A stretch of DNA of 64,000 nucleotides. It comes from Zanthoxylum bungeanum. Lineage: Eukaryota; Streptophyta; Magnoliopsida; Sapindales; Rutaceae. Positions 13,041 through 24,330 of this stretch are shown in pieces. The notes under the pieces were generated by a model, which had not been told where the DNA came from, did not search any database, and saw nothing but the letters and a program-made list of their open reading frames with translations. The number at the start of each line of letters is the position of its first letter. Within the stretch, counting starts at the first letter, position 1. Location: positions 310,001-374,000 of the forward strand of contig SKCR01006513.1 in the NCBI GenBank assembly GCA_019454045.1, in the 5' to 3' direction. The translations under genes and the position numbers were made by a program.

Positions 13041-14340
13041 GCATGCCGTTCCTAGAGTGCTAAATCTCGTACCTAGGGTGTCGCGGTGACGTCTCCGTAC
13101 CTAGAGAGCCACAAATGTCTGAATGCTAACCCCGTACCTAGGGTGTCGCAGTGTGATATCTCCATACCCGGAGTGCCGTACTTGGCAAAACTGATCTGAT
13201 ATCTCCATACCCGGAGTGCCGTACCTGGCAAAACTGATCTGATGTCTCAATGTGGGCCTCGCCCCTAGAATGCCATATCCGACAGAACTGATGCTGAACC
13301 AATGTGGGCCTCACCCCCAGAATGACATACCCGACAGAACTAATACTGATGATAATTTGGGCCTCACCCCCGGAGTGACATACCCGGCAAGACTGATACT
13401 GGAGCTAATGTGGGCCTCGCCCAAAACTGATGCTGATGTGGGGCTCACCCTAAAATGATGTTGATGTGGGCCTCGGCCCTATGATTCATTCCCTGGATTC
13501 ATTCCAAATTCTGACGACGTGGGCCTTGGCCCTGGGATTCATTCCCTGGATTCATTCCAAATTCTGACGTCGTGGGCCTCGGCCCTGGGATTCATTCCAA
13601 ATTCTGACGACATGGGCCTCGGCCCTGTGATTCATTCCCGGATTCATTCCAAAATTATGCTGATGTGGGCCTCGGCCCTAGGATTTATTCCTGAAATTGA
13701 TGCTGATGTGGGCCTCGCCCTAAACTGATGTTGATGTGGGCCTCGGCCCTGGGATTCATTCCCTGGATTCATTCCAAATTCTGACGACGTGGTCCTCGGC
13801 CCTGGGATTCATTCCCTGGATTCATTCCAAATTCTGACGTCGTGGGCCTCGGCCCTGGGATTCATTCCCCCTGGATTCATTCTAAATTATGACGTCGTGG
13901 GCCTCGGCCCTGAGATTCACTCCCCGGATTCATTCCAAATTCTGACGCAGTGGGCCTCGGCCCTGGGATTCATTCCAAATTCTGACGTCGTGGGCCTCGG
14001 CCTTGGGATTCATTCCAAATTCTGACGACGTGGGCCTCGGCCTGGGATTCATTCCCGGATTCATTCCAAAACTTTACTGATGTGGGCATTGGCCCTAGGA
14101 TTCATTCCTGAAACTGATGCTGACAATACGGGCTTCAACCTTGGGACTCATCCCCAAACGACTACTGATATGAGCCTCAACCCCAAACTGAAACTGATGT
14201 GGGCCTCGCCCCAAACTGATACCGATGATGTGGGCCTCGTCCCCATACTGACATTGATGTGGGCCTCACCCCAAAACTGATACTGATAATGTGGGCCTCG
14301 CCCCAAAGTTGATACTGATGTGGGCCTCGCCCTCCGACTG
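13041..14340. repeat. Tandem array of about 30-60-bp units with GATGTGGGCCTCGGCCC
   Basis: Irregular tandem units built on GATGTGGGCCTCGGCCCTGG, often followed by GATTCATTCCAAATTCTGAC. Units are shorter and more diverged at both ends: 13,060-13,450 uses a CCGTACC/ATACCCGG variant. Element F carries the same unit type at 30,430-30,760, opposite in orientation as expected. No gene. Confidence 0.85.
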
Positions 14341-14734
14341 AAACTGATTCATTTCTGAAACTGATGACGTTGTACTGTTGCTGTTTCTGATTGGATGGCC
14401 TTTGGCCATTTTCTCTTTTTCTTCTTTGAAACCTGTGAATACAAAACAAAATAACACGTAAAAAAGAATGCAAACTATGTTACGTGTATGCATGCATGCA
14501 TGAATGAATTTCCTATCCCCCTGGGTTAGGTCTTCCGCCAGTTCTCCAGGTGATTGATCAGTCTTCTCTCTGGTCTCATGGCTCAATTTCTTGTTATTCT
14601 TCTTATTCACGGGGTGGTAGACTGGTCGCTCCCAGTCTTGATTTAGCTTTCTGTTCTCCGCTGTTTGCACTTGGTCAAGATGAACCACATGGCGGGGCCT
14701 TCCATATCATTATACTATATCACATGATATGAAA
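14341..14734 (-). other. Element E internal sequence between array and Athila fragment
   Basis: Matches element F at about 30,180-30,420, including CATGCATGCATG and the phrase GGAAGACCTAACCC on the minus strand. No supported gene; open frames here lack homology to known domains. Confidence 0.5.
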
Positions 14735-15505
14735 TAGTCCCAATAGTTATACATATTATCGTCCTCGAGGAATGCCCAGTAATGAAACCAGAGAGCATTC
14801 AAAACACTCAATGCAACTCAAATATGAGTTTTTGAATAAATGATCTATGCCAGTCTCAAAGTGTGTGTGTGCAAAGGTTCTTTCACAGCTTAATCCTTAG
14901 GTAAGCTAACTCGATGATTTCATTTCAAAAATTAGGATCGATGGGTCAAACCAACCTAGATATCTCAATTATGCATGCGGTTGCTTTTCTATGCTCAATG
15001 TGGTATGGTTTTATCTTTCTTTTCCTTTGTCTCTCTTTTTTTTTCTTTTCATTTTGAACTTCATTTTTTTTTCTCTTTCCTTTTTTTTTCAACACACCTA
15101 CCCTTTAAGGCAGCATTTCTCCTCATGGTGGTCCTAATACTCGCCCATGGATAGCTTCACGTTTATCGGTTATAGGTGGTTCAATTCTTTTCTTTAGAGA
15201 TTTTCTTTCATTTTCAACCATACCACACATCATAATATAAGCAAATCAGGATAGACATTTAGGCGAACGGTCATTCACCGACCTATAATTTCTTCAACTA
15301 GTCACTTTGCTAACTACTCAGGTTTTCACTGCTAAGAACCATAGTCAGGTGCTTACGAGTCTAACATAGATCAATTACTCAAAGCATCAGATAAAAGCAC
15401 GTCAAGGGTTTATTGTTTCTAAATTTTCACTCTAAAGCAATCAATTTCATCACCGGACTTATGTCTAGCTATCAAGAAATAAAAACAAACAATTTTTTTT
15501 TTTTC
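14735..15505 (-). repeat. Athila 3'-region fragment embedded in element E
   Basis: The minus strand of this block matches the plus strand of element B's post-pol region at about 45,100-45,800. Shared pieces include GAGTAATTGATCTATGTTAG, GTGACTAGTTGAAGAAATTA, the GATTTGC..GTTATGAT..GTGGTATGGTT run, the poly-A tract, and the CCTTTAAGG / GGTGTTGAAAAA segment. It occupies the place where gag sits in element F. So E is a chimera of a Tat-like backbone and an Athila segment. Confidence 0.75.
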
Positions 15506-15529
15506 TCGAAGACCCCCCCAATGGTCTTT

Positions 15530-15720
15530 CTATCCTTGCCGTAAGGTTTTCTGTTTCTCAATTTCATTTTCCCCAATATCCACGTTTGCTAAACTCTTCT
15601 TGACAAGTCTTCTTTTATCCCTAACCCAACAAATATCTATGATGGCTTTTGAGACACAGAGGTTAACATGATGCATGTATGCATGAGATGCGTGCGATGT
15701 ACGAGATATAGTATGCATGT
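15530..15720 (-). pseudogene. Remnant start of Tat-like gag (element E)
   Basis: A 62-residue frame on the minus strand resembles the region just upstream of and at the gag start in element F (28,510-28,700). Both read YMHHVN.CV.KAIID..WVR..GRL / RRL and then a short acidic stretch. The rest of gag is absent, replaced by Athila-derived sequence, so no functional protein is expected. Confidence 0.55.
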
Positions 15721-16236
15721 GAGGGGCAACTTCTATGGGATATATGACTATGGTTCACATGTGGGTTTACCGGGAGTGCGGACAAAGGCTCTCGCTGACG
15801 AAGGTTTGCCCACAACTAGGACTACCCACTCAATGGTTCAAGCGACCAAGTGAGCGCACCCTTTTTATACCTTACGGTACGTGCCAACGAGTTATGGTGT
15901 GTGATTAACTGTCGAATGGATTTCCCATTGTAGATTCCCCAGAGGGAGGGTGGAGCGAGGCTCTCTTAAGTACCCAAGCCCCTTAGGCTCTTATCGTTTG
16001 GTGTCAGGAATAAACAATAAGTCTTCCAAACAAGTCTATCACAACAAGCTACGGGTAATGATTATCTAGGTGCATTCACAGCTTTTCCTCGAAAGGTAGT
16101 GAATGAAGGAAGACATCAAACCATCATTAGCTTAACAGATGCCTATGATTAAACCCCTTTCAACCCACTATAGACACGGCCAACTAAAGTACAAATCATA
16201 AACATCACAAGACATGATTTCAGGGCCGATTCTCTA
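15721..16236 (-). other. Element E leader (5' untranslated region)
   Basis: Matches element F's leader 27,501-28,040 on the opposite strand, including the block GGAAATCCATT and the run around AAGCCCCTTAGGCTCTTATCG. Noncoding; it lies between primer site and gag start, where packaging signals are expected. Confidence 0.6.
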
Positions 16237-16256
16237 TCCCCAGTGGAGTCGCCAGA
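16237..16256 (-). other. Element E primer-binding site
   Basis: Minus strand TCTGGCGACTCCACTGGGGA one base after the 5' LTR end. It is identical to element F's site. Tat/Ogre elements are reported to use a tRNA-Arg primer; I did not verify the match to a specific tRNA. Confidence 0.75.
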
Positions 16257-16257
16257 C

Positions 16258-19032
16258 TGTAGGATATAGAACTTGGGCGACGCATGTTGTTTTAGATTCA
16301 GGGCCTCATTGAGAGTACGGAGTAGTCCACGGGGAACTAAATCGGAGAATAATGGAGTCGCCACCCGGTGTGTACCGGGACAAAGATTTAAGGCCGCAGT
16401 CACCCCTCGCAAGGGAAGACCTCAAACCGTTTGGTTCGGAATGGTCCCTTTCGTATGTCATTATGACGATATAATTTGTGCAATAGATCAACCGCATCTA
16501 CTCAATAATCATGTTCAACGTCACTTAGATCAAGTATGCTTCCGCTAAATAAATCCTAATCTAAGTTTGCATGCTTGAAAGCAAGTCTCTAAACAATAAA
16601 CACGCAATATCACACATCGAACACATTGAGCCATCAAACCAACATAAACAAATAATTACTTGAACATGAATATAAACCAAACTAAACATCATGCATAACG
16701 AGTAAAGAAACAACATGCCTAAATAACGTAATCATGCTTTAAAACTAAATAACGAAGCTAAATTAAATCATGCTTAAAATAATAAATAAACAACCTATAA
16801 ACTACGTCATGCTTAAATACAAATTTGGATGGAACGAAACATATGTCTCTTAAGTGGTACGTGGCGTTGTATCCCGAGTGCAGACCATAATACCATCCAT
16901 TTGGAATCGGCTATGGAATTTACGTCTGGGTTTCCATTCGATATACCACAAAAGGGAACACATGTCCCGTCCATCCAACAATCACATCATGCCTCAAACG
17001 ACTCTCATGCAATAGTCTTTCAAAATAAATAAAATAAAACAAAATAAGATAAATAAAAAGGTGCCCTCAGGTCTAACCTCTTTTATCGTCTCAAGAAAGG
17101 GCGTTACACGTCCGTTGGAAGGGTGAATGATCCGCAACTCTTTTGGTTCACTAACTCAACTTCTTTCCTCGCTGTTTTGATGTTCGGGCCACTGTTTTCA
17201 TTCAGTTTCACTACTGTTTCTGGTTACAGTTTTAGGCTTGCTATTTTGCTGCTTTTATGGTTAAAATATGGGCTATTTTGGTGATAAAAATTAGGCAGTT
17301 TCGGAGGTTGAACAGTGCAGTTGGTTAATGACATGAAGTGAGCAGTGAATTGAAGGGTAGTAACATGGGGAGCTTAAGACGAGTTGTAAGGGTTTTACGT
17401 GAAGATGGTAGGTGGCGTGAATAGGCAGTTGTTACGTGAGGGTAGTAGCGTGAATGGGGTTATTACGTGGGGGCAGTGTGGCTTTGAGTGCTTTGTGTTT
17501 GATTGTGAGAAGTGGTGAGCTGTGGTGTCTTGTGAGTGGTGCTAGGTGGCTGTGGCAGTGTGTGCAAGTGTGATGAAGAGGTGCGTGTGAGTGATGAGGG
17601 TGTTAGGTGGCTGTGGAGTGTTTATGCGCTGTTTGAGTGAATATTGGCTTACGTGATGCGCTTGTGTGCGTGGCTAAACTGTGGCTGTGGCGTGAGGCAG
17701 TCTTGCTATGTGTTGAGTATGTGGCTAGTTTGATGAGAGATGCTGAGTTCTGAAGGGTTAGGTGTGCATGGATGCTTGGGTCGTGAGGGATACGTGAACA
17801 GTGGGCTGATGCGTTGCTTCCTTTTTTTCTGTGAGGTTGAATGGTAGGTGGCTTATATGGATATGGGGGAGTCTGGTGGCTTCTTGGACGTGAGTGATGA
17901 GGGTTGATGGATGAAGGCTAAGCATGAAATAGTGGGAGGTGTGGCTAGGCGTGAAGGGTGCGTTAGTGGTCAGGTGCGTAGCTTCTTTGGTTATTAGGGT
18001 TTACTGTGGGGATGAAGGTTTTGTTGAGGGTCAGTTTGAGGCTTAGGGTTTGGCTAAGTGGTGAGTGTGTGGTTTTTTGAAGGGGAGGCCGAGAGATAGG
18101 AGGTGGCTTTTACATGTCTCTGGGAGAGCCAAGTCTGTAGGGTTCTGTTTAGGGTTTTAGTGTGGGCAATGGCTATTTACCGAGTGGGTATGATGGGAGG
18201 GCTGTGAGCAGTTTTACGTGTGCATGAGTGAGGGCTGCATGAAGGGCGTGAGGTGGGCAGATTATTGTGGTGCGTTAAAGCAGGTGGTGTGATGGTGTGT
18301 TGAAGTCAAGTGTGTTTTGTGTGTGTTTATCGATCAGAGACGTGTTTACGTGAAGAATGATTGGTGAAAGGGGTTCTTTGGTTACTGCCGTGAGAGAGAG
18401 CAGTGAGTGAGGCAAATTAGGGTTTCATTTTCTAGAGAGAGGGAAGAGAGAGAGTGAGAGGATGGGCGTGAGGCTCAGGGTTATTTCCTTTATGTTTTCG
18501 TCAGAATGAGCCAGCCAGGTTTTGGTAAGGGGTGAATGGTTCTTTTTATAGGCCAATGGAGGGGGTTTACCGTGTTGGAGAAGGAATCAAATTTGTGTAT
18601 TAATTAGGAGATATTTTTAATTTAGTATGTGATAGGGAAAATCTTTAATTAGGGGAATTAATTTGATTTGTTCTTTTTAGTTAAGGATATGATTTATTTA
18701 AATTGGTAGGTGATTTAATTAAATTAGGAATGTGTTTTAATTTAATTTAAGTTTAATTTAATTGGTTTTAATTATTTAATTTGTGAGGTGTATTTTAATA
18801 TTTTATTTATTTAATTTGGATGTGAATTAATGGGTTTGGGCTAGCGATGTGTTTTAAAACGGAGGTCCAACAAGCGAACCCGAAGCTACTCCAGCGAGTT
18901 AAATCCCACAATGTGTCAATTCTTGACCCTTTCCTTCCGACGTCCGACTCCCGCGACTTTCACGACTAAAGAGGTAATGTCTCCATACGAGACTCATCAT
19001 CGGGACTTATATGCAAAAATGCAGTGCCTACA
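16258..19032 (-). repeat. Element E 5' LTR
   Basis: 2,775 bp from TGTAGGCACTGC (at 19,032 on the minus strand) to CTATATCCTACA (at 16,258). It matches 9,365-12,095. A TATA box lies near 18,540-18,553 on the minus strand (CCTATAAAAAGAACC). It carries about 50 bp near 18,020-18,070 that the other LTR lacks. No gene. Confidence 0.8.
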
Positions 19033-19599
19033 CTAATCTTGCATATAACCTATATCTAAGTTTGCATGCATAAAAGTAAATCGACATAACGGCAAGCACA
19101 CAATTTCATGAACATATTAAATTGATAAATACGGAAACATAAATAAATAATAATTGTCTAAACTTAAACATTGAAGAGATATAATTAAGCTCATAATGAG
19201 AAAGAAATAACTAAATCATGTATGAAAATAACTTGCTATTTTTAATTAACCATGGACAAACACAATATTAGATAAAATGAAATATTTGTGTTTCTCAAGT
19301 AGTACGTGGAGTTGTATCCCAAGTACAGACCGCACCACCGTCCATTTGGATTCGGCTACGGAATTTACGTCAGGGTTTCCATCCGATATACCACGAGAGA
19401 TAGCACCAAATCATTCATCCCACAACAACAACGTGAATGAACCAACAATACACATGCGAAGAAATACTAATAAATAATTAAAAAGATGAACGAGAATGAA
19501 TAAAAGGGTACCCACAGGTCTTACCTTTTAAGTCGCCTCTTGGAAGTGCGTTACGCTGCCATCGGAAGGGTTAATGCTCCACAACTCCTCCGGTTCACT

Positions 19600-20428
19600 G
19601 GTCCAATTATGGATGAGCACCGGTTCCGTGTAGACCAGAACCGGTTGGAACCGGACCGATTTTCCAGGTTTGGAACCGGAATCGATTGTAATCGGGTAGG
19701 TTCCGGTTCTAAAAATGAAGGAACCGATTTTATCCGGGTAGGTTCCGGTTCCAAAATGGTCGGAACCGGAACCGGACCATGGAACCTCATTTGAGATCCG
19801 GATTAAATACCTGATTTTTACCCATTTTTAATACCTGTAGCAGCATATTGTTTTATCTCCTGGTTGTGTCTAGGGTTTGATTTGTTTTGATGAAAAAAAT
19901 GAGATTCTTGTGTAGGATTATGTTTTTATGGATAAATTGAAGGAAATAGAGCAAGGGTTAATAAAAAACACAACTCTTTCAACACAGATTACTTGTACCA
20001 ATTCCAAGAGCAAAAGCCCTTCAAGATCAAAGATCAAGAATTAGTCTGAGGCCTTTTCTTTTGCTTTTATTTATGTTTACTGCTTGTTCTATATGAGCAA
20101 TAAGGATGACCATCAACCCAATAAATAAACAACTTTATTCTGCCTCAACAAATAGATGCCACTGGCAATAAGATTAAATGCATGGCTTGCAATGCATGAT
20201 CATTTGTATACTTTGTTAATATATTTCAAGCTTATTGATCTGACAATGTTATATTAATAGGGTAATTCGGAACCGGACCGGAATCAAATTGGAACCGAAT
20301 AATAGGGTACCCTATTTAATTGGGTAGGTTCCGGTTCCACTTAGTTAGGAATCGATTTTTTTTCGGGTAGGTTCCGGTTCCATGCGGAACCGGAACCGAA
20401 ACCAGTTTTGCTCACCCCTAGGTTCAAT
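19600..20428. mobile_element. hAT-type MITE
   Basis: The element body is 19,608-20,420. Termini TATGGATGAGCA and, inverted, TAGGGGTGAGCA form imperfect inverted repeats. They are flanked by 8-bp duplications GGTCCAAT (19,600-19,607) and GGTTCAAT (20,421-20,428), one mismatch. Eight-bp duplications are diagnostic of hAT transposons. Both subterminal regions are filled with GGTTCCGGTTCC-type repeats (19,610-19,780 and 20,265-20,400), typical transposase-binding subterminal motifs. There is no transposase frame, so it is non-autonomous. It sits inside solo LTR G. Confidence 0.8.
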
Positions 20429-20429
20429 A

Positions 20430-21085
20430 TTTTCCTTTGTTGCTTCACTATTTTGGGCTGCTGTTTTCTCTGTTTTGCTGCTGTTTTTTGTCACTATTTT
20501 TACGGTAATTATGGACTATTTTGGCTTACTATTTTGCTGCTATTTTTCGGTGATTTGGGCCAATTCTGGGATACAGTTTTTCGGTGGTTTAAGGAAGTTT
20601 TTTAGGTGCAGTTTTTGGTGGTTAAAGGCTGTTTTTTAGGGGTAGTTTTCGGTGGTTAAGGGTTGTCATGGGTGCATTTTTTTGTTGGTTTAAGGCAGTT
20701 TTTTAGGTTCAGTTTTTTTGGTGGTTTAAGGCAGTTTTTGGGCGGTTGTTTGTGCAGTTTTTTGGGGGCTGTTTTTTTACTTTTTTTGGATTGTTTGTGT
20801 AGTTTTTGGGGGCTGTTTGTACAATTTTGGGGGGCAGTTTTATGCAGTTTTTGGGGGTTGTTTTGGTGTAGTTTTTGGGGGCTGTTTTGGCGTGAATGGG
20901 GGCAATTTTATGGATTGTTTGGAGTGAATGGGGGCAGTTTTATGGACTGTTTGGCGTGAATGGAGGGCTCTCTTTGGTTGCTGTTTGGCGTGAATGGAGA
21001 GCTATTTTTGGCTGCTGTTTGGCGTGAATAGAGGGTTCTATTTGGTTGCTGTTTAGCGTGAATAGAGGTTGTTTCTTTGTGTCTT
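20430..21085. repeat. Degenerate T/G-rich repeat tract in solo LTR G
   Basis: Repeated variants of GCAGTTTTTGGGGGCTGTTTT and, from 20,880, GCTGTTTGGCGTGAATGGAGG. Any long reading frame here gives a low-complexity Phe/Gly/Leu string, so I do not call a gene. Confidence 0.75.
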
Positions 21086-21688
21086 GGGCATGAATATGGT
21101 GAAAGAGCTAGAGGTTAAGGGTTTGGTTTATGTCTCCTTTTATAAGAAAGAGTTAGGGTTTTCCTTGTACGTGAAGGAAAGAAATCATGCAATCATGGGG
21201 GTATCTTCAATTAGTGTGTTATAAGGAAAAGATCTATTCAATTTAAGAATGTGGTTTGTTTTAGTTTAGGAAAGGGATTTATGGAGTTTGATTTGATTTA
21301 TTTAATTCAGGCATGTGATTTGATTTGATTGATTTAAATTGGGAAAGTGATTTATTTATATTTTAACATGTGTTTAATATGTTTGGATATTTTTGGAGGG
21401 GATTTGGTGGGCCTGGGCGTGTGGAGCTTGGTTCTTTGGTGGGCTTAGGCGCGTGGGCTTGGATGTGTAGCTTGGTGTGGGTTGTGGTTTGGGCCGAGGA
21501 TAAATTTTAAAATAGAGGTCCATCTAGCGAATCTGAGGCTAAGCAAACGAATTAAGTCCAACAAGGTATTGATTTTTGAATTTTCCCTTCCGATGTTTAT
21601 TTCCCGTGACTTCCACAACTTATCGGGTAGTGCCTTCATATAAGGCTCATCATCGGGACTTATGAAAAAATACAGTGCCTACACTAAC

Positions 21689-21787
21689 GTCTTTGTTTAA
21701 GTGAATTAGTTCATATGACCATCTCTCTGAGGAATCGACACCCCTGCTATACTACGATAACCGCAAGTCATATTTGGGCGTAATCAT
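21689..21787 (+). repeat. Element B 5' LTR, second part
   Basis: Resumes after the CTAAC duplication of G and ends GGCGTAATCA, five bases before the primer site at 21,793. Confidence 0.7.
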
Positions 21788-21792
21788 TATTT

Positions 21793-21810
21793 GGTGCCGT
21801 TGCCGGGGAG
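21793..21810 (+). other. Element B primer-binding site (tRNA-Asp type)
   Basis: TGGTGCCGTTGCCGGGGA differs by one base from the TGGCGCCGTTGCCGGGGA used by element C. It is the tRNA-Asp-complementary site typical of Athila elements. Confidence 0.8.
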
Positions 21811-22037
21811 ACGATTTACAGTCTAAAGGAGTAGGTTAGCTTAGTCAACAACGAAGTGGTAACTTCATTCCTTCCTTACTTTTTATCGTTATTCATTTTA
21901 TTTACTTATTTATTTCAGTTTTAAATTTTAGTTTTGATTTTATTTAGTTATTTTAGTTTTTAGTAGACTTTAGTTTCTATTTTCAATTATTTTATTTTAT
22001 TTTATTTTATTTTCTCGTATTATTTGTGTTGAGGTGC

Positions 22038-23642
22038 ATGTCTAGACTTAGGGATTGATTAGGTAGATTTGCTAGATCAGAAAAAGAAGATTCAGAGTCG
22101 TACTCAGACTCTAAAAATATATTTGAAAATCTTTTTGCAACACCTTCCACATCTAGCGCACACAATATGAGTGAGTACGAGAGACCACCCGTGAGGACTC
22201 TTGAAGAGTACCTCCACCCAACTCGTACAGCTATACCTTCGTGCATAATATTTCCTCATAATGCACCACATGTAGATTTCAACCTGGGATGATACAGTAG
22301 CTCCCAACTTTCCATAGTTTGGAAATGTGCACGTCAGGGAGTTTGAAGAGGTAGTAGCGACTTTTCATGACCATTTTGTAACCACTGACATAATTAGACT
22401 TAAATTCTTCCCATTTTCCCTTAAGGATAGAGCTAAGAGCTTGTTGTACTCTTTAAGACCTAGATCAACATGATCATGGGGCGAGATGACACAAGCATTT
22501 TTCGACAAATACTTCCCACGCCATAAGACTAATGCCTTGAAAAGAGAAATTTCCACCTTCTCCCAAAAGGACAGTGAGACCTTTATCAAACGTGGGAGAG
22601 GTATAAGGAGTTGTTAGCTAGTTGCCCTCACCATGGATATGAGAGTTGGTGATTAGTAAGTTATTTTTATGACGGACTATCCCCTAGAGAGCACCAATCG
22701 TTGAGACAATGTACAATGGTGAGTTCATCCGAAATGACCCTGATGAGGCATTCGAGTATTTAGATGAACTTGCTAAGAAATCTCATACATGGACTAGCCC
22801 TAGTGCCACAGAGAGCACTGCCACTCCTCCTAATAGAAGCATACACTACTTGAGAGAATAGGATAGCCTTAAGGCAAAAGTTGAGCTATTGGCACAAGAG
22901 GTATGTACTGTGTCCACTAGGACCGACCATTTGGCACAAGAGTGCCCTATAAATTGAGAGATGATAGGAACATATGAGGACCAATGCAATACTTTAGGGA
23001 TGTAAATTAAGTCTTACGCACTTACTCAGACACTTACAACCCCGGTTAGAGGAATCATCCCAACTTTAGTTGGAACCAAAAGTCTTCTCATTCGAGTCAG
23101 ACACCCCAACCTAGAGATTATAGTGCTCCCGAATACCACACACCTACCGTCTCTAGAAACTCCTTATAAGACACTATGCAAGCATTTGTGGAGGCTCAGA
23201 AAGCAACTACGAAGGCTCAGAAAGCATTTGTGGAGACCCAGAGTAAAACCAATCAGAGGTTTGAGTCATTGATAGATCAGGTAGCGGAAGAAAATAATGA
23301 GATAAAGAGCCAAATCTCTAAGTTGATTAATGTCCTGAGTGTGCACGAACAAGGAAAATTCCATTCTTAAGCTCAACCTAATCCTCAAGGGCAACACATG
23401 GCACACACTAATCATGAAGAAGCCAATGTAAAAGGTGTTAATGCCATAATCACTAGGAGCGGAAAGGAGGTAGGGATGCAAGACACTTCCAACACCACAG
23501 ATGCCACTAAGGATAATAGTTACAATACTCCTCAGGAAGAACAAATGACACATATCTCTGTTAGAGTACCCTTTCCTCAAGCCCTTAGGCCCACTACTAG
23601 AGCTGCAGACCCAAACGGTGAGATCTTAAAGCACCTTAAGTA
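22038..23642 (+). pseudogene. Athila-like gag (element B)
   Basis: Gag packages element RNA. I take the ATG at 22,038 (MSRLRD) after a 230-bp AT-rich leader. N-terminal landmarks are RTLEEYLHPTRTAIPSCI (about 22,195) and REFEEVVATFHDHF (about 22,340). The gag core FFPFSLKDRAKSLLYSLRPRS lies near 22,400 and FFDKYFPRHKTNALKREIS near 22,500, the Athila form of the retrotransposon gag domain. A coiled-coil part and an ITRSGKEVG motif follow near 23,450. Multiple stops (for example after RLRD) and shifts make it non-functional. Same family as element A's gag. Confidence 0.75.
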
Positions 23643-24330
23643 AGTAAATATTAACCTTTCATTGCTATATGTGATCAGACAAGTTCCCACTTACGTGAAG
23701 GTTTTGAAGGATCTATGTACCATGAAGATGAAGCATCAGGTGAAGAAAATTACATTCCTGATAGAACAAGCAAGTGCAGTGATTGAGCAAAAGGCCCCAC
23801 CAAAATATAAGATCTGGACTGTCCCACTATCATTTTCCATATTGGCATTTATGAGTTTGGTCAGGCATTACTAGACTTAGGTGTGAATGTTAATCTCATG
23901 CCCTACTCTATCTATATGCAGTTGGGTCTTGGAGAGATTAAACCTACATCCGTAGTTTTGCAGCTAGCTGATCGCTCTATCAGAATTCCATAGGGAGTAG
24001 TTGAGGACGTCTTACTCCAAATCGATAAATTCTACTACCTAGTCGATTTTCTGAGTCTAGATAGCCAGTCTGTGGTTAAAATCAAATCTAAAATTCCTCT
24101 CATATTAGGTAGACCTTTCCTTGCCACAGCCAATACCCTTATTAATTGCAGGAATGGTCTCATGAAATTATCATTCGGGAATATGACATTAGAAGTGAAT
24201 ATTTTCCACGTGGGGAAACAACCATAAGATAATGATGAATGTCATCAGACATACCTGATAGACACAATTGTGCCAGATATAGCCTCCATTCAACATGATT
24301 CTGAACCTCTTGATCATCTTCTTGGTGGAA
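23643..24330 (+). pseudogene. Athila-like aspartic protease and linker (element B)
   Basis: DLGVNVNLMPYS near 23,877 is the active-site loop; the usual S/T-G is changed to V-N, which would abolish catalysis. The flap-side motif SKIPLILGRPFLATANTLI follows near 24,095. A stop interrupts the ADRSIRIP segment. Protein similarity to element A ends at about 24,330 (HDSEPLDHLL), where the AT-rich block D begins. It resumes at 41,780. Confidence 0.75.

Larger units (their letters stand above)
9365..19032 (-). mobile_element. Tat-like Ty3/gypsy element E, non-autonomous
   Basis: A complete 9.7-kb element on the minus strand: 5' LTR 19,032-16,258, primer site 16,256-16,237, internal region, polypurine tract 12,107-12,096, 3' LTR 12,095-9,365. 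Flanks are CTAAG (9,360-9,364) and CTAAT (19,033-19,037), a 5-bp target duplication with one mismatch. It has no recognisable protease, RT or integrase and only the start of a gag frame. It must have been mobilised by proteins from a related element. LTR ends, leader and 3' end match element F, so both belong to one superfamily branch, but their LTR centres differ. Confidence 0.8.
9115..21683 (-). mobile_element. Solo LTR G of a Tat-like family, interrupted by E and a MITE
   Basis: The visible LTR is 9,115-9,364 plus 19,038-21,683. On the minus strand it opens TGTAGGCACTGTATTTTT and closes CTATGTCCTACA, the termini shared with elements E and F. Perfect CTAAC duplications on both sides, with no internal region or primer site, show a solo LTR produced by LTR-LTR recombination. 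It sits inside element B's 5' LTR. Element E (9,365-19,032) and a hAT MITE (19,608-20,420) are inserted in it. Without them it is about 2.1 kb. A minus-strand TATA-like TTATAAAAGG lies near 21,140. Confidence 0.8.

Noticed and set aside
12325..14340. CRISPR-like or centromeric satellite array
   Set aside because: No constant repeat with unique spacers. The arrays lie within the borders of element E, so they are retroelement 3'-region repeats.
20382..20959. Phe/Leu/Gly-rich frame suggesting a membrane protein
   Set aside because: Low-complexity TTTTTGG repeats inside solo LTR G; the hydrophobicity is only T-richness.
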